Of a stretch of 64,000 nt of DNA, positions 43,513 through 53,535 are shown piece by piece (within the stretch, counting starts at the first letter, position 1; the number at the start of each line of letters is the position of its first letter). The translations under genes and the position numbers were made by a program. Source of the stretch: CBDFHV01 sp965247705 (GTDB lineage Bacteria > Pseudomonadota > Alphaproteobacteria > Rhodospirillales > CAMCUA01); contig CBDFHV010000059.1 in NCBI GenBank assembly GCA_965247705.1, forward strand, positions 1 through 64,000. The letters run 5' to 3'. The notes beneath the pieces were generated by a model. The model was given only the letters and a program-made list of their open reading frames with translations, was not told the origin of the DNA and made no database searches.

Positions 43513-43974
43513 ATGCCACGATGGTCGGGATACCGCCGCGGCGAGGCGGCGATCGCCGCGGCACTCCTGGCGCTCGGCCTCTACGTGGTCTGGGCATCGA
43601 GCGAGATGCCGGCCGGTTCCATTTCCCTGCCCGGGCCCGGATTCTTTCCGACAGCGCTCGGCGTCCTCCTGGTCATTTCGGCGCTGGGTATCATGGCCGG
43701 CGCGGGCGGCGGCGATGGGGCTAGCCAGCCGGTGATTTGGGCGCGACGGGAGTTCGCCGTCACCATGGCCGCCCTGGTGCTGGCGGCGGTGGCGTTCCAG
43801 CCCCTCGGCGCCATTCCGACCCTGGCCCTGTTCCTGGCAATGATGATTCGCACCCTCGCCCGGGTCCCGTGGTGGCGGGCGGTCCTGGCTGGCGTCATTG
43901 GCGCGGGCGCGGGCCGCATCGTTTTCGTCGACCTGCTGGACGTGCGGCTGCCGGCCGGACTGATGGGGTTCTGA
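43513..43974 (+). CDS. tctB: Tripartite tricarboxylate transporter small permease TctB
   Basis: A 153-residue membrane protein with four hydrophobic segments (AAIAAALLALGLYVVWASS near the start; MAALVLAAVAFQPLG centrally), matching the TctB layout. It has the family's ISLPGPGFFP loop. tctA starts one base after its stop, the normal coupling. It forms the permease with TctA in the inner membrane. Confidence 0.88.
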   Translation: MPRWSGYRRGEAAIAAALLALGLYVVWASSEMPAGSISLPGPGFFPTALGVLLVISALGIMAGAGGGDGASQPVIWARREFAVTMAALVLAAVAFQPLGAIPTLALFLAMMIRTLARVPWWRAVLAGVIGAGAGRIVFVDLLDVRLPAGLMGF

Positions 43975-43975
43975 G

Positions 43976-45479
43976 GTGGAAACCCTCGACTATCTGGGGC
44001 AGGGGTTCGCCGTCGCCCTCACCTGGGAGAACCTGCTCTACTGCCTGATCGGCTGCGTATGGGGCACCATGGTCGGCGTGTTGCCGGGCCTGGGGCCGCT
44101 GGCCGGCATGACGTTGCTGTTGCCGATCACCTACGATCTGGAGCCGACCGGCGCCCTGATCATGTTGGCCGGGATCTTCTACGGGGCCATGTATGGGGGG
44201 TCCATTACCTCGATCCTGGTGCGCATCCCTGGAGAGGCCGCCTCGGTCATCACCTGCATCGACGGCTACGAGATGGCGCGGTCGGGGCGCCGGGCCGGCG
44301 CTGATGGTGTCGGCGGTGGGCAGCTTCATCGGCGGAACGCTGTCGGTGCTGGGGCTGGTGGCCTTTGCGCCCCCCCTGGCCGAAGCCATGCTGACGGTGG
44401 GGCCGGCCGCCGAGTTCATGCTCATGGCGCTGGCCCTGGTCATCGTCAGCTTCGTTTCCAGCGGCCGGCCGATCAAGACCCTGGCCATGGTCCTCTTGGG
44501 CATGCTGATCGCGGTGATTGGCCTGGATCCCCTGACCGCATGGCCGCGGTTTACCTTCGGTCGAATCGAGCGTGCCGACGGCATCGGCTTCGTGCCGCTG
44601 GCCATCGGCCTCTTCGGAGTGTCGGAGATCTTGCTCAGCTTCGAGAAAATGACCGACATGAAGCCGATCACGCCAAGCCTGCGGGCCTTGCTGCCACGGC
44701 GCTCGGACGTGCGAGAATCGGCGCCGGCGGTGGCGCGCGGCTCGCTGATCGGCTTCCTCTTCGGCGTCATTCCCGGGATCAGTCACGTGATCTCCACCTT
44801 CGTATCCTATGCGGTGGAGAAGAGGTTCGCCGCGCGGCCGGAGGAATTCGGTCGCGGCGCCATCGCCGGCGTCGCCGGGCCGGAGACGGCGAACAACGCG
44901 ACCACCGGATCGTCGCTGATCCCGCTGTTGGTCCTTGGAATTCCCGCCATCCCGGCGACCGCGATCTTGTTGTCGGCGATGCTGATCCATGGGGTGCAGC
45001 CGGGCCCGCAGCTGATCACCGATCACCCCGATATCTTCTGGGGCCTGATCGCCAGCATGTATGTGGGCAACGTCATCCTGCTGCTTTTGAACCTGCCCCT
45101 TGTCGGGCTGTTCGTCAGCCTGCTGCGCATCCCCTATGCCTACCTGGCGCCGGCCATCCTGCTGATCTCGTTGATCGGGGTCTATTCGGTCAAATCGAGC
45201 ATCCTCGACCTGTGGATCATGATCGGGTCGGGGTTGCTGGGCTATGGGCTGCGCAAGTTCGGCTATGACGTGGCGCCGCTCTTGCTGGCCCTGGTGCTCG
45301 GGCAGCGGGTCGAGCTCAATTTCCGCCGTTCCCTGGTCGTCTCCGACGGCGATTACGGGATCTTCATCGAGGGCGTGGCGGTGAAGGTCTTCGTCGCGGC
45401 GCTCGTCGTCGTCCTGGTGCTGCAGGCACTGGCCCGGGTGTTCGGCTACCGCCGCGGCGTCGTCGACGAGCCGGACTGA
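43976..45479 (+). pseudogene. tctA: Tripartite tricarboxylate transporter large permease TctA, apparent frameshift
   Basis: Translation starts at GTG 43976 (VETLDYLGQGFAVALTWEN, then GVLPGLGPLAGMTLLLP and DGYEMARSGR). It loses the TctA reading at about 44284-44296. The family sequence continues in another frame (AGPALMVSAVGSFIGG, through to 45479), including IPGISHVISTFVSY and GPETANNATTGSSLIP. The two parts together are full length, about 500 residues. One extra C near 44288, or two missing bases there, explains the shift. The local sequence is very GC-rich, so a sequencing or assembly error is possible. Otherwise the transporter is broken. Confidence 0.85.
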
Positions 45480-45560
45480 GGATTCGGCTGGCTTGACTCG
45501 TCCGCGTGGCCGCGCGCTACACTGGCGGCACTAATTCACGCCTTGGGAGGACCCTCATCC

Positions 45561-47138
45561 ATGCGACATAATCTGATTATCGCCAGCGCCCTGACCGCCG
45601 CCGTGTTCACCGGCGTGGCCGGGGCCGAAACCCTGACCCTGGGCATCGCCACCGAGCCCACGTCGGTCGATCCCCACTATTACAACTTCCCCCAGAACCA
45701 CGCGGTCGCCGACCACGTGTTCAACACCCTGATCATCAAGGACCACCGCCAGCAGCCGACGCCTGGCTTGGCACTGTCGTGGAAGCCCATCGATGACAAG
45801 GTGTGGGAGTTCAAGCTGCGCCAGGGGGTGAAATTCCACAACGGCCAGCCGTTCACCGCCGATGACGTGCTGTTCAGCCATGAACGCGCCATCGCCATGA
45901 AGACCGCTTCGCCGCCCGGCCGCTACCAGAAGAACAAGACCATCACCAAGGTCGACGACTACACCATCCACATCACCACGGGCGAGCCCTACCCGTTGAT
46001 GTGGAAGGAAATGCAGATGGTACACATCGTCTCGCGCACCGCTGCCAAGGGCAAGACGACCGAAGACATGCACAAGGGCGACGGGATGATCGGCACCGGC
46101 GCCTACAAGTTCGTCGAATGGGTGTCCGGAGATCGGGTCGTCATGGAGCCCAACCCCGATTTCTGGGGCGAAAAGGCCAAGTGGAGCAAGGTCGTCTTCA
46201 AGCCTATCAAGTCGGCCCCCTCGCGGGTGGCGGCGCTGTTGAATGGGGACGTGGATATCATCGACTATGTGCCCACCCCCGACGTCAAGTCTCTGAAGGC
46301 CAACCCCAAGGTGGCGATCACCGAAAGCCCCTCCAACCGGGTCATCTACTTCTGGACCGACATCGGCCGCCACATCTCGCCGTACGTGAAGGACAACGAT
46401 GGCAATCCGCTGTTCCCCAACCCGTTCCAAAACTGGAAGGTACGCAAGGCCATTTCCAAGGCGATCAACCGCGACGCCATCGTCGATCGGGTAATGGAAG
46501 GGGCGGCAATTCCCGCCGGACAGATGTCGCCCGACTTCATCTTCGGCAGCAACCCGGACCTGAAGCCCGACACCTACGATCCGGAGCTGGCCAAGAAGCT
46601 GTTGGCCGAGGCCGGCTATCCCGACGGCTTCCGCCTCACCGCCCACGGCCCCAACGACCGCTACGTCAACGACGAGAAGCTGGTGCAGACGGTCGCTGCC
46701 ATGTTGACCCGAGTCGGTATCAAGACCGAGGTGCAGACCTTTCCCCGGTCGGTCTATTTCTCCCGGTCCAGTCGCGGTGGCGAGTACGGACTGCCCGAGT
46801 TCAGTTTCTATCTCATGGGTTCGGGGTCCAATCTCGGCGACGGGCTTTCGCAGCTCCAGTTCAGTCACGGCACCAACGGCCTGAAAGCCAACTACGGGGT
46901 GGGTAACCGGGGTCGGTACAGCAATCCCATCGTCGACTACTTCTTACTGACCGCCTTCACCACCATCGACGACGCCAAGCGCGAAAAGCTGGTTCAGCAG
47001 GCGGTCGCGGTCGCCGTAAAGGAATATGCCTTCATCCCAACCCACTATCAGAAGAACATCTGGGCCCACCGGCCCGACCTGACCTACGTCGGTCACACCA
47101 ACGAAAAGACCAAGGCCATGCTGGTCGGCAAAAAGTGA
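45561..47138 (+). CDS. ABC transporter substrate-binding protein, family 5, copy A
   Basis: A 525-residue SBP_bac_5 protein with a signal peptide (LIIASALTAAVFTGVAGA). It has the family start LTLGIATEPTSVDPHY, WEFKLRQGVKFHNGQPFTAD, GTGAYKFVEW and the C-terminal AFIPTHYQKNIWA. Such proteins bind peptides, opines or other solutes for ABC uptake. The ATG at 45561 has a GGGAGG site. No permease or ATPase genes are in the window, so it must use components encoded elsewhere. A terminator-like hairpin follows. Confidence 0.9.
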   Translation: MRHNLIIASALTAAVFTGVAGAETLTLGIATEPTSVDPHYYNFPQNHAVADHVFNTLIIKDHRQQPTPGLALSWKPIDDKVWEFKLRQGVKFHNGQPFTADDVLFSHERAIAMKTASPPGRYQKNKTITKVDDYTIHITTGEPYPLMWKEMQMVHIVSRTAAKGKTTEDMHKGDGMIGTGAYKFVEWVSGDRVVMEPNPDFWGEKAKWSKVVFKPIKSAPSRVAALLNGDVDIIDYVPTPDVKSLKANPKVAITESPSNRVIYFWTDIGRHISPYVKDNDGNPLFPNPFQNWKVRKAISKAINRDAIVDRVMEGAAIPAGQMSPDFIFGSNPDLKPDTYDPELAKKLLAEAGYPDGFRLTAHGPNDRYVNDEKLVQTVAAMLTRVGIKTEVQTFPRSVYFSRSSRGGEYGLPEFSFYLMGSGSNLGDGLSQLQFSHGTNGLKANYGVGNRGRYSNPIVDYFLLTAFTTIDDAKREKLVQQAVAVAVKEYAFIPTHYQKNIWAHRPDLTYVGHTNEKTKAMLVGKK

Positions 47139-47177
47139 TCGGCGTGCTCTTGACCAAGAAAACCGTGCTCTAGGCAT

Positions 47178-47203
47178 GCCGGCCCCGGTTTTCCGGGGCC
47201 GGC
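47178..47203 (+). terminator. Hairpin terminator after binding-protein gene A
   Basis: An 11-bp perfect stem (47178-47188 with 47193-47203) has a TTTT loop and is followed by a short T-rich stretch. The stem is very strong but the T-tract is brief, so termination may be partial. Confidence 0.6.
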
Positions 47204-47255
47204 TGTTTGCCCGATGATTTACACAGGCCCGCACAATTCAAGGAAGGACGACACG

Positions 47256-48824
47256 ATGCAAAGAACGATTGCAACAGCACTGACCGCGTTCGCCGCGGTC
47301 GCTTTGATGGGGGCGGCCTCGGCCGACAACCTGACCATCGGCGTGCGGGTGGAGACCAGCTCCATCGACCCGCACTTCTTCAACAGCCCGCCCAACCTGC
47401 AAATCGGCAGTCATATCTTCAACAAGCTGGTCCGCCGGGACAAGGACGAGCAGCTGCAGCCCGACCTGGCGGTCTCGTGGAAACCCATCGACAAGACGGT
47501 CTGGGAGATCAAGCTGCGCCAGGGCGTGAAATGGCACGACGGATCGCCGTTCACCGCCGATGACGTTCTGTTCACGGTGGAACGCTCGCCCAACGTCCCG
47601 GGATCGTCGTCGACGCCGGGGCGGTTCTTCCTGGCCAAGGAATTCACCAAGGTCGACGACCACACCCTCCACATCAAGACCGAGAAGCCCTACCCGACCA
47701 TGGCCAACGACCTGTCGGTCGCCCACATCGTCTCCAAGAAACACGGCAAGGGCGCCACCACCGAGGACTACAATTCGGGCAAGGCGGCCATCGGCACCGG
47801 GCCTTACAAGTTCGTCGAATGGGTGCCCGGCGATCGGGTGGTCATGGAAGCCAATCCCGGCTACTGGGGCGGCAAACCCAAGTGGGACCGTGTGGTTTAC
47901 AAGAAGATCGTTTCCGGCCCGTCGCGGGTAGCGGCGATGCTGAACGGCGACGTGGACCTGATCGACTTCGTGCCGCCGGAGGATCTGAAGAAGCTCGAAC
48001 AGAACCCCAAGGTGGCGATCCACAAGGGGCCGTCGAACCGCATCATCCAGTTGGTTCCCGACGTGTGGCGCGACCTCACGCCCATGGTCTTCGACAATGA
48101 CGGTAATCAAATGTGGCCCAACCCGCTTCGCGACTGGCGGGTCCGCAAGGCCTTCTCCAAGGCGATCAACCGCCAGGCCATCGTCGACCGGGTGATGGAA
48201 GGGGCGGCGATTCCCGCCGGCCAGCCGGTCGCGCCGGGCATGCACGGCCACACGCCGGACCTCAAGGCGGAACCGTTCGACCCCGAAGGCGCCAAGAAGC
48301 TGCTGGCAACTGCGGGCTATGGTGACGGCTTCAGGGTCAAGCTTCATGGACCCAACGACCGCTACGTCAACGACGCCAAGATCGTCCAGACCCTGGCCCA
48401 GATGCTGACCCGGATCGGCATCGTTTCCGAGGTTGAGACCATGCCCAAGAGCGTCTACTTCACCCGGGTGAAGAACGGCCTCTACAGCCTGAGCCTGCTG
48501 GGCTATGGGTCCGACACCGGCGACGCCTCCTCGGCCCTGAACGGCCTGATCCACAGCCTGCAACCGTTGCGGGGTCTTGGTCGCATCAACCGGGGCGGCT
48601 ACAGCAACCGTCGCGTCGACGACCTGGCCGACAAGGCCCTCTTCGAGCTTGACCAGGGCAAGCGTCTGGAACTGATCCAGGAAGCCTACCGGATCACCAT
48701 GAAGGACGTGGGCTCGATCCCGCTTCACTGGCAGGTCAACGTCTGGGCGTCCAAGCCGGGACTGGTCTATGAGCCCCGGAAGGACGAGAACACCATGGCG
48801 ATGTCCACGTCCAAGAGAAAATAG
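47256..48824 (+). CDS. ABC transporter substrate-binding protein, family 5, copy B
   Basis: A 522-residue paralogue of the preceding protein. Identical stretches include RVMEGAAIPAGQ and HGPNDRYVND. A signal peptide (ALTAFAAVALMGAASA) precedes LTIGVRVETSSIDPHF. The start at 47256 has an AAGGAAGG site. It differs most in the C-terminal lobe, where ligand contacts lie, so the two copies may bind different solutes. It too lacks adjacent permeases. Confidence 0.9.
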   Translation: MQRTIATALTAFAAVALMGAASADNLTIGVRVETSSIDPHFFNSPPNLQIGSHIFNKLVRRDKDEQLQPDLAVSWKPIDKTVWEIKLRQGVKWHDGSPFTADDVLFTVERSPNVPGSSSTPGRFFLAKEFTKVDDHTLHIKTEKPYPTMANDLSVAHIVSKKHGKGATTEDYNSGKAAIGTGPYKFVEWVPGDRVVMEANPGYWGGKPKWDRVVYKKIVSGPSRVAAMLNGDVDLIDFVPPEDLKKLEQNPKVAIHKGPSNRIIQLVPDVWRDLTPMVFDNDGNQMWPNPLRDWRVRKAFSKAINRQAIVDRVMEGAAIPAGQPVAPGMHGHTPDLKAEPFDPEGAKKLLATAGYGDGFRVKLHGPNDRYVNDAKIVQTLAQMLTRIGIVSEVETMPKSVYFTRVKNGLYSLSLLGYGSDTGDASSALNGLIHSLQPLRGLGRINRGGYSNRRVDDLADKALFELDQGKRLELIQEAYRITMKDVGSIPLHWQVNVWASKPGLVYEPRKDENTMAMSTSKRK

Positions 48825-48843
48825 CGCGTATTGAACGTGTTGC

Positions 48844-48879
48844 GGCGGGCGAACCCATGCTGGGTCGCCCGCCATTTTC
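48844..48879 (+). terminator. Hairpin terminator after binding-protein gene B
   Basis: A GC-rich stem of about 12 bp with one bulge (GCGGGCGAACCCA against TGGGTCGCCCGC) is followed by ATTTTCTT. Confidence 0.65.
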
Positions 48880-48940
48880 TTGCCGGCCATGTGTCGTCGC
48901 CCCCGGGCGAGACGTGAATAGCGCCAGGAAGGTGTGACCG

Positions 48941-50971
48941 ATGAAACTGGATCCTATTCTCCTCGAGATCCTGGCCAACAAGTTCGTCGCCGCCACCGAG
49001 GAAATGGCGTCCGCCCTGCAGCGGACGGCGCGCACGCTGTTCGTCAAGGAGGCGGCCGACTATGCCTGTGCGCTTTTGAACCTGGACGGCCGGGTGATCG
49101 CCCATCCGCGGGCCATGGGCGTGACCATCCTGATCAACCTGGACGCCAGCGCCGCCATCCGCGCGGTGCCCGACCTGGAGCCGGGGGACGTCATCCTCAC
49201 CAACGATCCCTATGCCACCGAGGGCATGGTCAGCCACACCCCCGACCTGACCCTCATCCAGCCCTATTTTCATGACGGCAAGATTGTCTGCTACGGCTGG
49301 TGCTTCATCCATTCCACCGACGTTGGCGGCTCGGTGCCGTCGAGCATCGCGCCGTCGTTGAACGAGATCTATCAGGAAGGCATCCGCATCCCGCCGGTGA
49401 AACTGATGCGCCGGGGCGAGATGAACCAGGACGTGGTCGGCCTGCTCAAGGCCAACTGCCGCATCCCCGAGGAAAACATGGGCGACGTCCGCGCCATGCT
49501 GGCCGGGCTCCATACGGGCCAGAAGCGGACGGGGGACATCATCGCCCGCCACGGCCTCGAGACCTACTTGGCCTCCCACGGGGCGCTGCTGGATTACTCG
49601 GAGGCCAAGGCGCGGGCGGTGCTCAAGCGCCTCAAAGACGGCACTTACGAGTTCTGGGACTACATGGACGACGACCTGGTCAGCCCCATCCCGGTGCGCC
49701 TGCGCATCCGCATGACCGTCGCCGACGGCGCCGTCCACGTGGACCTGACGGGGACCGACCCGGAGGTCGACGCGGCCTACAACACCGCCACCTTCAGCCG
49801 CTTCCACGAGTGGTTCACCATGCGGTTCACCTCCTTCATGTGCACCCATGACAAGACCATCGTGCTCAATTCGGGCATGTACCGCCCGATCACCGTGATC
49901 AATCCGGTGGGCACCGTGCTCAACGCCCAGTTCCCGGCCGCGGTAGGCCTGCGCTCCAACCCGGCGCGGCGTTTCAACGACGCCATGACCGGGGTCCTGC
50001 TCAAGGCGGCGCCGGACCAGATGGCGGCGCCGACGCCGGGCACCGGCCTGATCTTCGTGCTCAGCGAATACGACGAGACGGGAACGCGGAAGCTGGTCAA
50101 CGTGCTCGAGCCCCTGGGCGGCGGCATGGGCGCCTATGCGGGCCACGACGGGGTCGATACCCGCGACACCACCATGTCCAACATGGCCAACCACTCGCTT
50201 GAATCCATCGAGGCCCAGTGCGGGGTGCTGGTGCGGGAATACGACGTGCGCCCCGATTCCGCCGGCGCCGGTCAGTGGCGGGGCGGTGTCGGCCAGACTT
50301 TCGAGGTGGAGATCCTGCGCGACGGCGGGGTCATCGTGCCCCGGGGCATGGAGCGCATGCGCTTCCCCGCCTGGGGGGTCATGGGCGGCCGGCCGGCGAA
50401 ACCCTTCCGCATGCACCTCAACCGGGGCACCAAGGACGAATGGTTCATCCCCAAGATCGATCAGTTCCCGGTCAACCGGGGCGACGTGGTAACGGTGCTG
50501 ATGCCCGGCGCGTCGGGCTACGGCGACCCCCATCTGCGCGACCCCGGGGCCGTGTGTCGCGACGTGATCGAGGGCTTCGTCAGCCGCGAGGCGGCGCGCG
50601 AAGACTACGGCGTGGTCCTGACCGCCGACGACCATGTCGACAAGGCGGCGACCGAAGCGCTGCGCAGCACCCGCACCCCGGACAACGCCCGCGCCGCCTT
50701 CGACTTCGGCCCCGAGCGGGAGGCCTGGGAAGCGGTGTTCGACGACGCCACCATGTGCGCCCTGAACGCCAAGCTGATGACCCTGCCCCGCGCCACCCGC
50801 TACGCCAAGCGCCGGTGGATCTTCGAACAAGCCGTCCCCGACATGCCCAAGGCCGGCGAAACCCCCCTGGTCGAGATCCTGGCCGACCCCGACGCCGCCC
50901 GAGCCCGCCTCCACACCGCCATGGACGCGGTGTTCGGCTACCTCCGGACGCGGGACCAGGCGGCCCAGTGA
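48941..50971 (+). CDS. Hydantoinase B/oxoprolinase family protein (HyuB-type), copy 4
   Basis: A 676-residue HyuB-type subunit: LDPILLEILANKFVAATEEM, VILTNDPYATEGMVSHTPDL, STDVGGSVPSSIAPSL, and GASGYGDPHLRDPG near the C-terminus. It is on the plus strand after the binding-protein pair and again has no HyuA beside it. The C-terminal half contains the block EREAWEAVFDDATM shared with the minus-strand copies. Confidence 0.9.
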   Translation: MKLDPILLEILANKFVAATEEMASALQRTARTLFVKEAADYACALLNLDGRVIAHPRAMGVTILINLDASAAIRAVPDLEPGDVILTNDPYATEGMVSHTPDLTLIQPYFHDGKIVCYGWCFIHSTDVGGSVPSSIAPSLNEIYQEGIRIPPVKLMRRGEMNQDVVGLLKANCRIPEENMGDVRAMLAGLHTGQKRTGDIIARHGLETYLASHGALLDYSEAKARAVLKRLKDGTYEFWDYMDDDLVSPIPVRLRIRMTVADGAVHVDLTGTDPEVDAAYNTATFSRFHEWFTMRFTSFMCTHDKTIVLNSGMYRPITVINPVGTVLNAQFPAAVGLRSNPARRFNDAMTGVLLKAAPDQMAAPTPGTGLIFVLSEYDETGTRKLVNVLEPLGGGMGAYAGHDGVDTRDTTMSNMANHSLESIEAQCGVLVREYDVRPDSAGAGQWRGGVGQTFEVEILRDGGVIVPRGMERMRFPAWGVMGGRPAKPFRMHLNRGTKDEWFIPKIDQFPVNRGDVVTVLMPGASGYGDPHLRDPGAVCRDVIEGFVSREAAREDYGVVLTADDHVDKAATEALRSTRTPDNARAAFDFGPEREAWEAVFDDATMCALNAKLMTLPRATRYAKRRWIFEQAVPDMPKAGETPLVEILADPDAARARLHTAMDAVFGYLRTRDQAAQ

Positions 50972-51181
50972 GGGTCCTTTGTGCATCACCGCCGATGGTC
51001 CGGTTGCGAAGGCAGTGCGGTCGTATCCAACGACGGCTCCGGGTGGGAAAAAGTAGCCAAATGCGGTCATGGTCCCGTTGCCCAAAGGTGAAGTAACGTC
51101 TACGGCCTGAGTGTCGATCTTTCGTTGGTACGGACTCCCCTGATAGCCAAGACCGGGCGGAACGATACGGTGAGTGAGCCC

Positions 51182-52186
51182 ATGATGTCAGATGCCAGCG
51201 CAATTGCATCTGCCTGGCAGGCCCTCGAACGGAGGCAGGCGGAAAAGGCCGAGCGCCTGTCACTGGCCCTGGTCAGTAGCGGGTCTGCTCGTCTTGACGA
51301 GGTCCCGCTCGCCCAGTGCTGGGCAATTCGGGCTCGCCATCTAGTCGACTCCGGCGAGCGGCCGGCGGCAGCGACTCTGCTGCTTAATTCGCTTGCCACT
51401 TATCCCAACGATCCGTTGGCCCAGGCACTGTTAATTCGTGCACTTCAGGAAGAAGTCGCGGCCAGACGCAATGGAATGAAGGGACTGCATGATGGGAGCC
51501 AGGGCACGGCGATTGGCAACGGTCGGCTGATCTTGGGCATGGGGACGGGCCGGTCCGGGTCGACCAGCCTGACTTGGCTCCTTCAGGCGCAAATCGGCAC
51601 GTACTGCTCCCACGAGCATCCGCCGATCCTGCCCTGGGCGGCCGAAGTGGAGCCGGTCTTGTTCCATTTACGGCGGTTCGAGCTGATGCTGCAACTCTTC
51701 GACTGGGTCGCAGATGTTTCGCATTGGTGGCTTCCACTGATCCCACGGATCGTCGAGTCCTCACCCGGTGTCCGGATCGTTGTCCTCAAGCGGGACAAAG
51801 CCGAAACGGTCGACTCATTTCTCAGGATGAAAGGCGGCGACAGAAGAGGGGCTATCAACCACTGGACATCCCACGACGGGACCATCTGGGCGAGGAACGC
51901 GTGGGACCCCTGCTATCCGAAATTCTCCGTCAACAGCGTAAGATCCGGTATCGAGCGGTACTGGGACTATTATTACCAAGAAACGGACAGGCTGACGGCG
52001 CTTTATCCGAACAACGTCAGGGCTTTCGGTATCGAGGCACTGAATGAGCGCGGGGGACAGAAGGAGATCTTGGATTTCTGTGGTTTCGATGAATCGGTGA
52101 CCTTGAACCGCGTGCATGCCAATCGCGGTCACGGCGGGGACGGCATCGCCCTATGGCCGAACCCAATCCTGCAACCCGTCAGCTGA
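51182..52186 (+). CDS. Sulfotransferase-like protein with TPR-like N-terminus
   Basis: A protein of about 334 residues. Residues from about 10 to 100 are helical and repetitive (AIRARHLVDSGERPAAATLL). The P-loop-like LILGMGTGRSGSTSLTWLL is the PAPS 5'-phosphosulfate loop of sulfotransferases, and VRIVVLKRDKAETVDSFLRM fits the 3'-phosphate site. It would move a sulfate group to an unknown acceptor. Base composition looks less GC-rich than the neighbours, hinting at recent transfer. The start is uncertain (ATG 51182 or 51185, GTG 51170). Confidence 0.75.
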   Translation: MMSDASAIASAWQALERRQAEKAERLSLALVSSGSARLDEVPLAQCWAIRARHLVDSGERPAAATLLLNSLATYPNDPLAQALLIRALQEEVAARRNGMKGLHDGSQGTAIGNGRLILGMGTGRSGSTSLTWLLQAQIGTYCSHEHPPILPWAAEVEPVLFHLRRFELMLQLFDWVADVSHWWLPLIPRIVESSPGVRIVVLKRDKAETVDSFLRMKGGDRRGAINHWTSHDGTIWARNAWDPCYPKFSVNSVRSGIERYWDYYYQETDRLTALYPNNVRAFGIEALNERGGQKEILDFCGFDESVTLNRVHANRGHGGDGIALWPNPILQPVS

Positions 52187-52371
52187 CCGGAGCCCGTCGA
52201 AGGCGGCCGGGAACTGGGGCGGCGTGACCGTGGGCAAGTTCGGATTCCAGCTTTGGGTCAAAACTCCCCGTCCAGACCCCAATCGGTGGCGGTCCGGTGC
52301 CGGTGATACATCCACCATCGACGGTGACGAGATAAAGCGCCCATCGCCACACCACGTAAGAGGCCCCACGG

Positions 52372-53454
52372 ATGACGTCCACCTGCGACGTGCTCATCGG
52401 CGGCACCGGGCTCTACGCCCAGAAGATCGCTTTCGCCATGGGCATGACCAGCCCGCGGCCGCTGACCGTCGCCATCGCCGGGCGAAATCGAGAGCGCATG
52501 GCCTGGCTGGCCCGGTCGACCAATGCCCGGGCGTTCCTGTTCGAACGCCAGGTGCGGGCCTTTCCCCACCCAATCGCCTGGGATTCGGCGGAGGGCATCG
52601 CCGAAAGCCTATCGGTGCTGCGTCCCCGGGTGGTGGTGCAGGCCGCCTCGGTCCAGTCGCCCCGCGCCCTGGACGCGTCGGCCACGCCGTGCGCCCGGAT
52701 GATCCGCGAGGCCGGCGGCTTCGGCGTCACCGTGTTCCTCCAAGCCCTGCTTGCCGCCCGCATGGCCCGGGCCCAGGCCATGTCCGGCATCGGCGGGGCG
52801 CTGATCAATGCCTGCTATCCGGACACCGCCAACCGGGTGCTGGCCCTCCTCGGCCTGACCATTCACTGCGGGTCGGGCAATATTTCCTCCATTGCCGCCC
52901 TCCTGTCGGCGGAGCTGGGCTTCCGGCGGGCCGGGCGCCTGCACCTGCTTTATCAGCATCAGAGCCCGACCGACTGGCGCAAGCCGGCCGCCGAGCGCCG
53001 TGGCGTGCCGCCCCGGGTATGGGTCGACAATGTGGAGATGGACGATGTCTACGACCGCTTCGCCGACGTGATCATGCCCGTCGATCCGGGCCAGTCCATC
53101 GCCGGCACCACCACGGTGCCGATGATTTACGCCTTTCTCGGCTGGGGCGACTACCAGGGCCACGCGCCGGGCCCCAACGGGCTGCCGGGCGGCTATCCGA
53201 TCACCATCCGGGACGGCCGGGTGGCCCTGGACCTGCCGGCTTCCCTGTCGGAGGACGACGCCATCGCCTGGTACGGGGGGTTTCGTGACCACGAGCCCCT
53301 GTGGATCGAGGACGATGGCCGGGTCGCCTATTCCGAGCGCGCGCGACGGGCCTTCGACGCCCACGGCGCGGGCCACCTGGGCGATGCCCATGTCAACGAC
53401 CTGGAGGCCGTGGCCGCCGCCTGGCTGGAGGCGAAGGAACGCCTGGACCGGTAG
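52372..53454 (+). CDS. Rossmann-fold protein, saccharopine-dehydrogenase-like
   Basis: A 360-residue protein with an N-terminal nucleotide-binding pattern (VLIGGTGLYAQKIAFAMG, then LTVAIAGRNRERMAWLA). RPRVVVQAASVQSPRAL is the region where related dehydrogenases carry substrate contacts. The C-terminal half contains QHQSPTDWRKPAAERRG. No exact family can be named. It ends 81 bp before the HyuAB fusion gene and is probably co-transcribed with it. Confidence 0.65.
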   Translation: MTSTCDVLIGGTGLYAQKIAFAMGMTSPRPLTVAIAGRNRERMAWLARSTNARAFLFERQVRAFPHPIAWDSAEGIAESLSVLRPRVVVQAASVQSPRALDASATPCARMIREAGGFGVTVFLQALLAARMARAQAMSGIGGALINACYPDTANRVLALLGLTIHCGSGNISSIAALLSAELGFRRAGRLHLLYQHQSPTDWRKPAAERRGVPPRVWVDNVEMDDVYDRFADVIMPVDPGQSIAGTTTVPMIYAFLGWGDYQGHAPGPNGLPGGYPITIRDGRVALDLPASLSEDDAIAWYGGFRDHEPLWIEDDGRVAYSERARRAFDAHGAGHLGDAHVNDLEAVAAAWLEAKERLDR

Positions 53455-53535
53455 GGGGCTGGTTCCGGCAGCCCCGTGCGAACGCTCGTTGGTATATAAC
53501 CAGCTGGCAACGACCAAGGCCCGGAGAAAGCAACG

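Noticed and set aside
43976..45268. TctA ending at 45268 in the starting frame
   Set aside because: After about 44290 this frame turns into Arg/Gly/His-rich sequence with no membrane helices, whereas the next frame carries the TctA family sequence to 45479.
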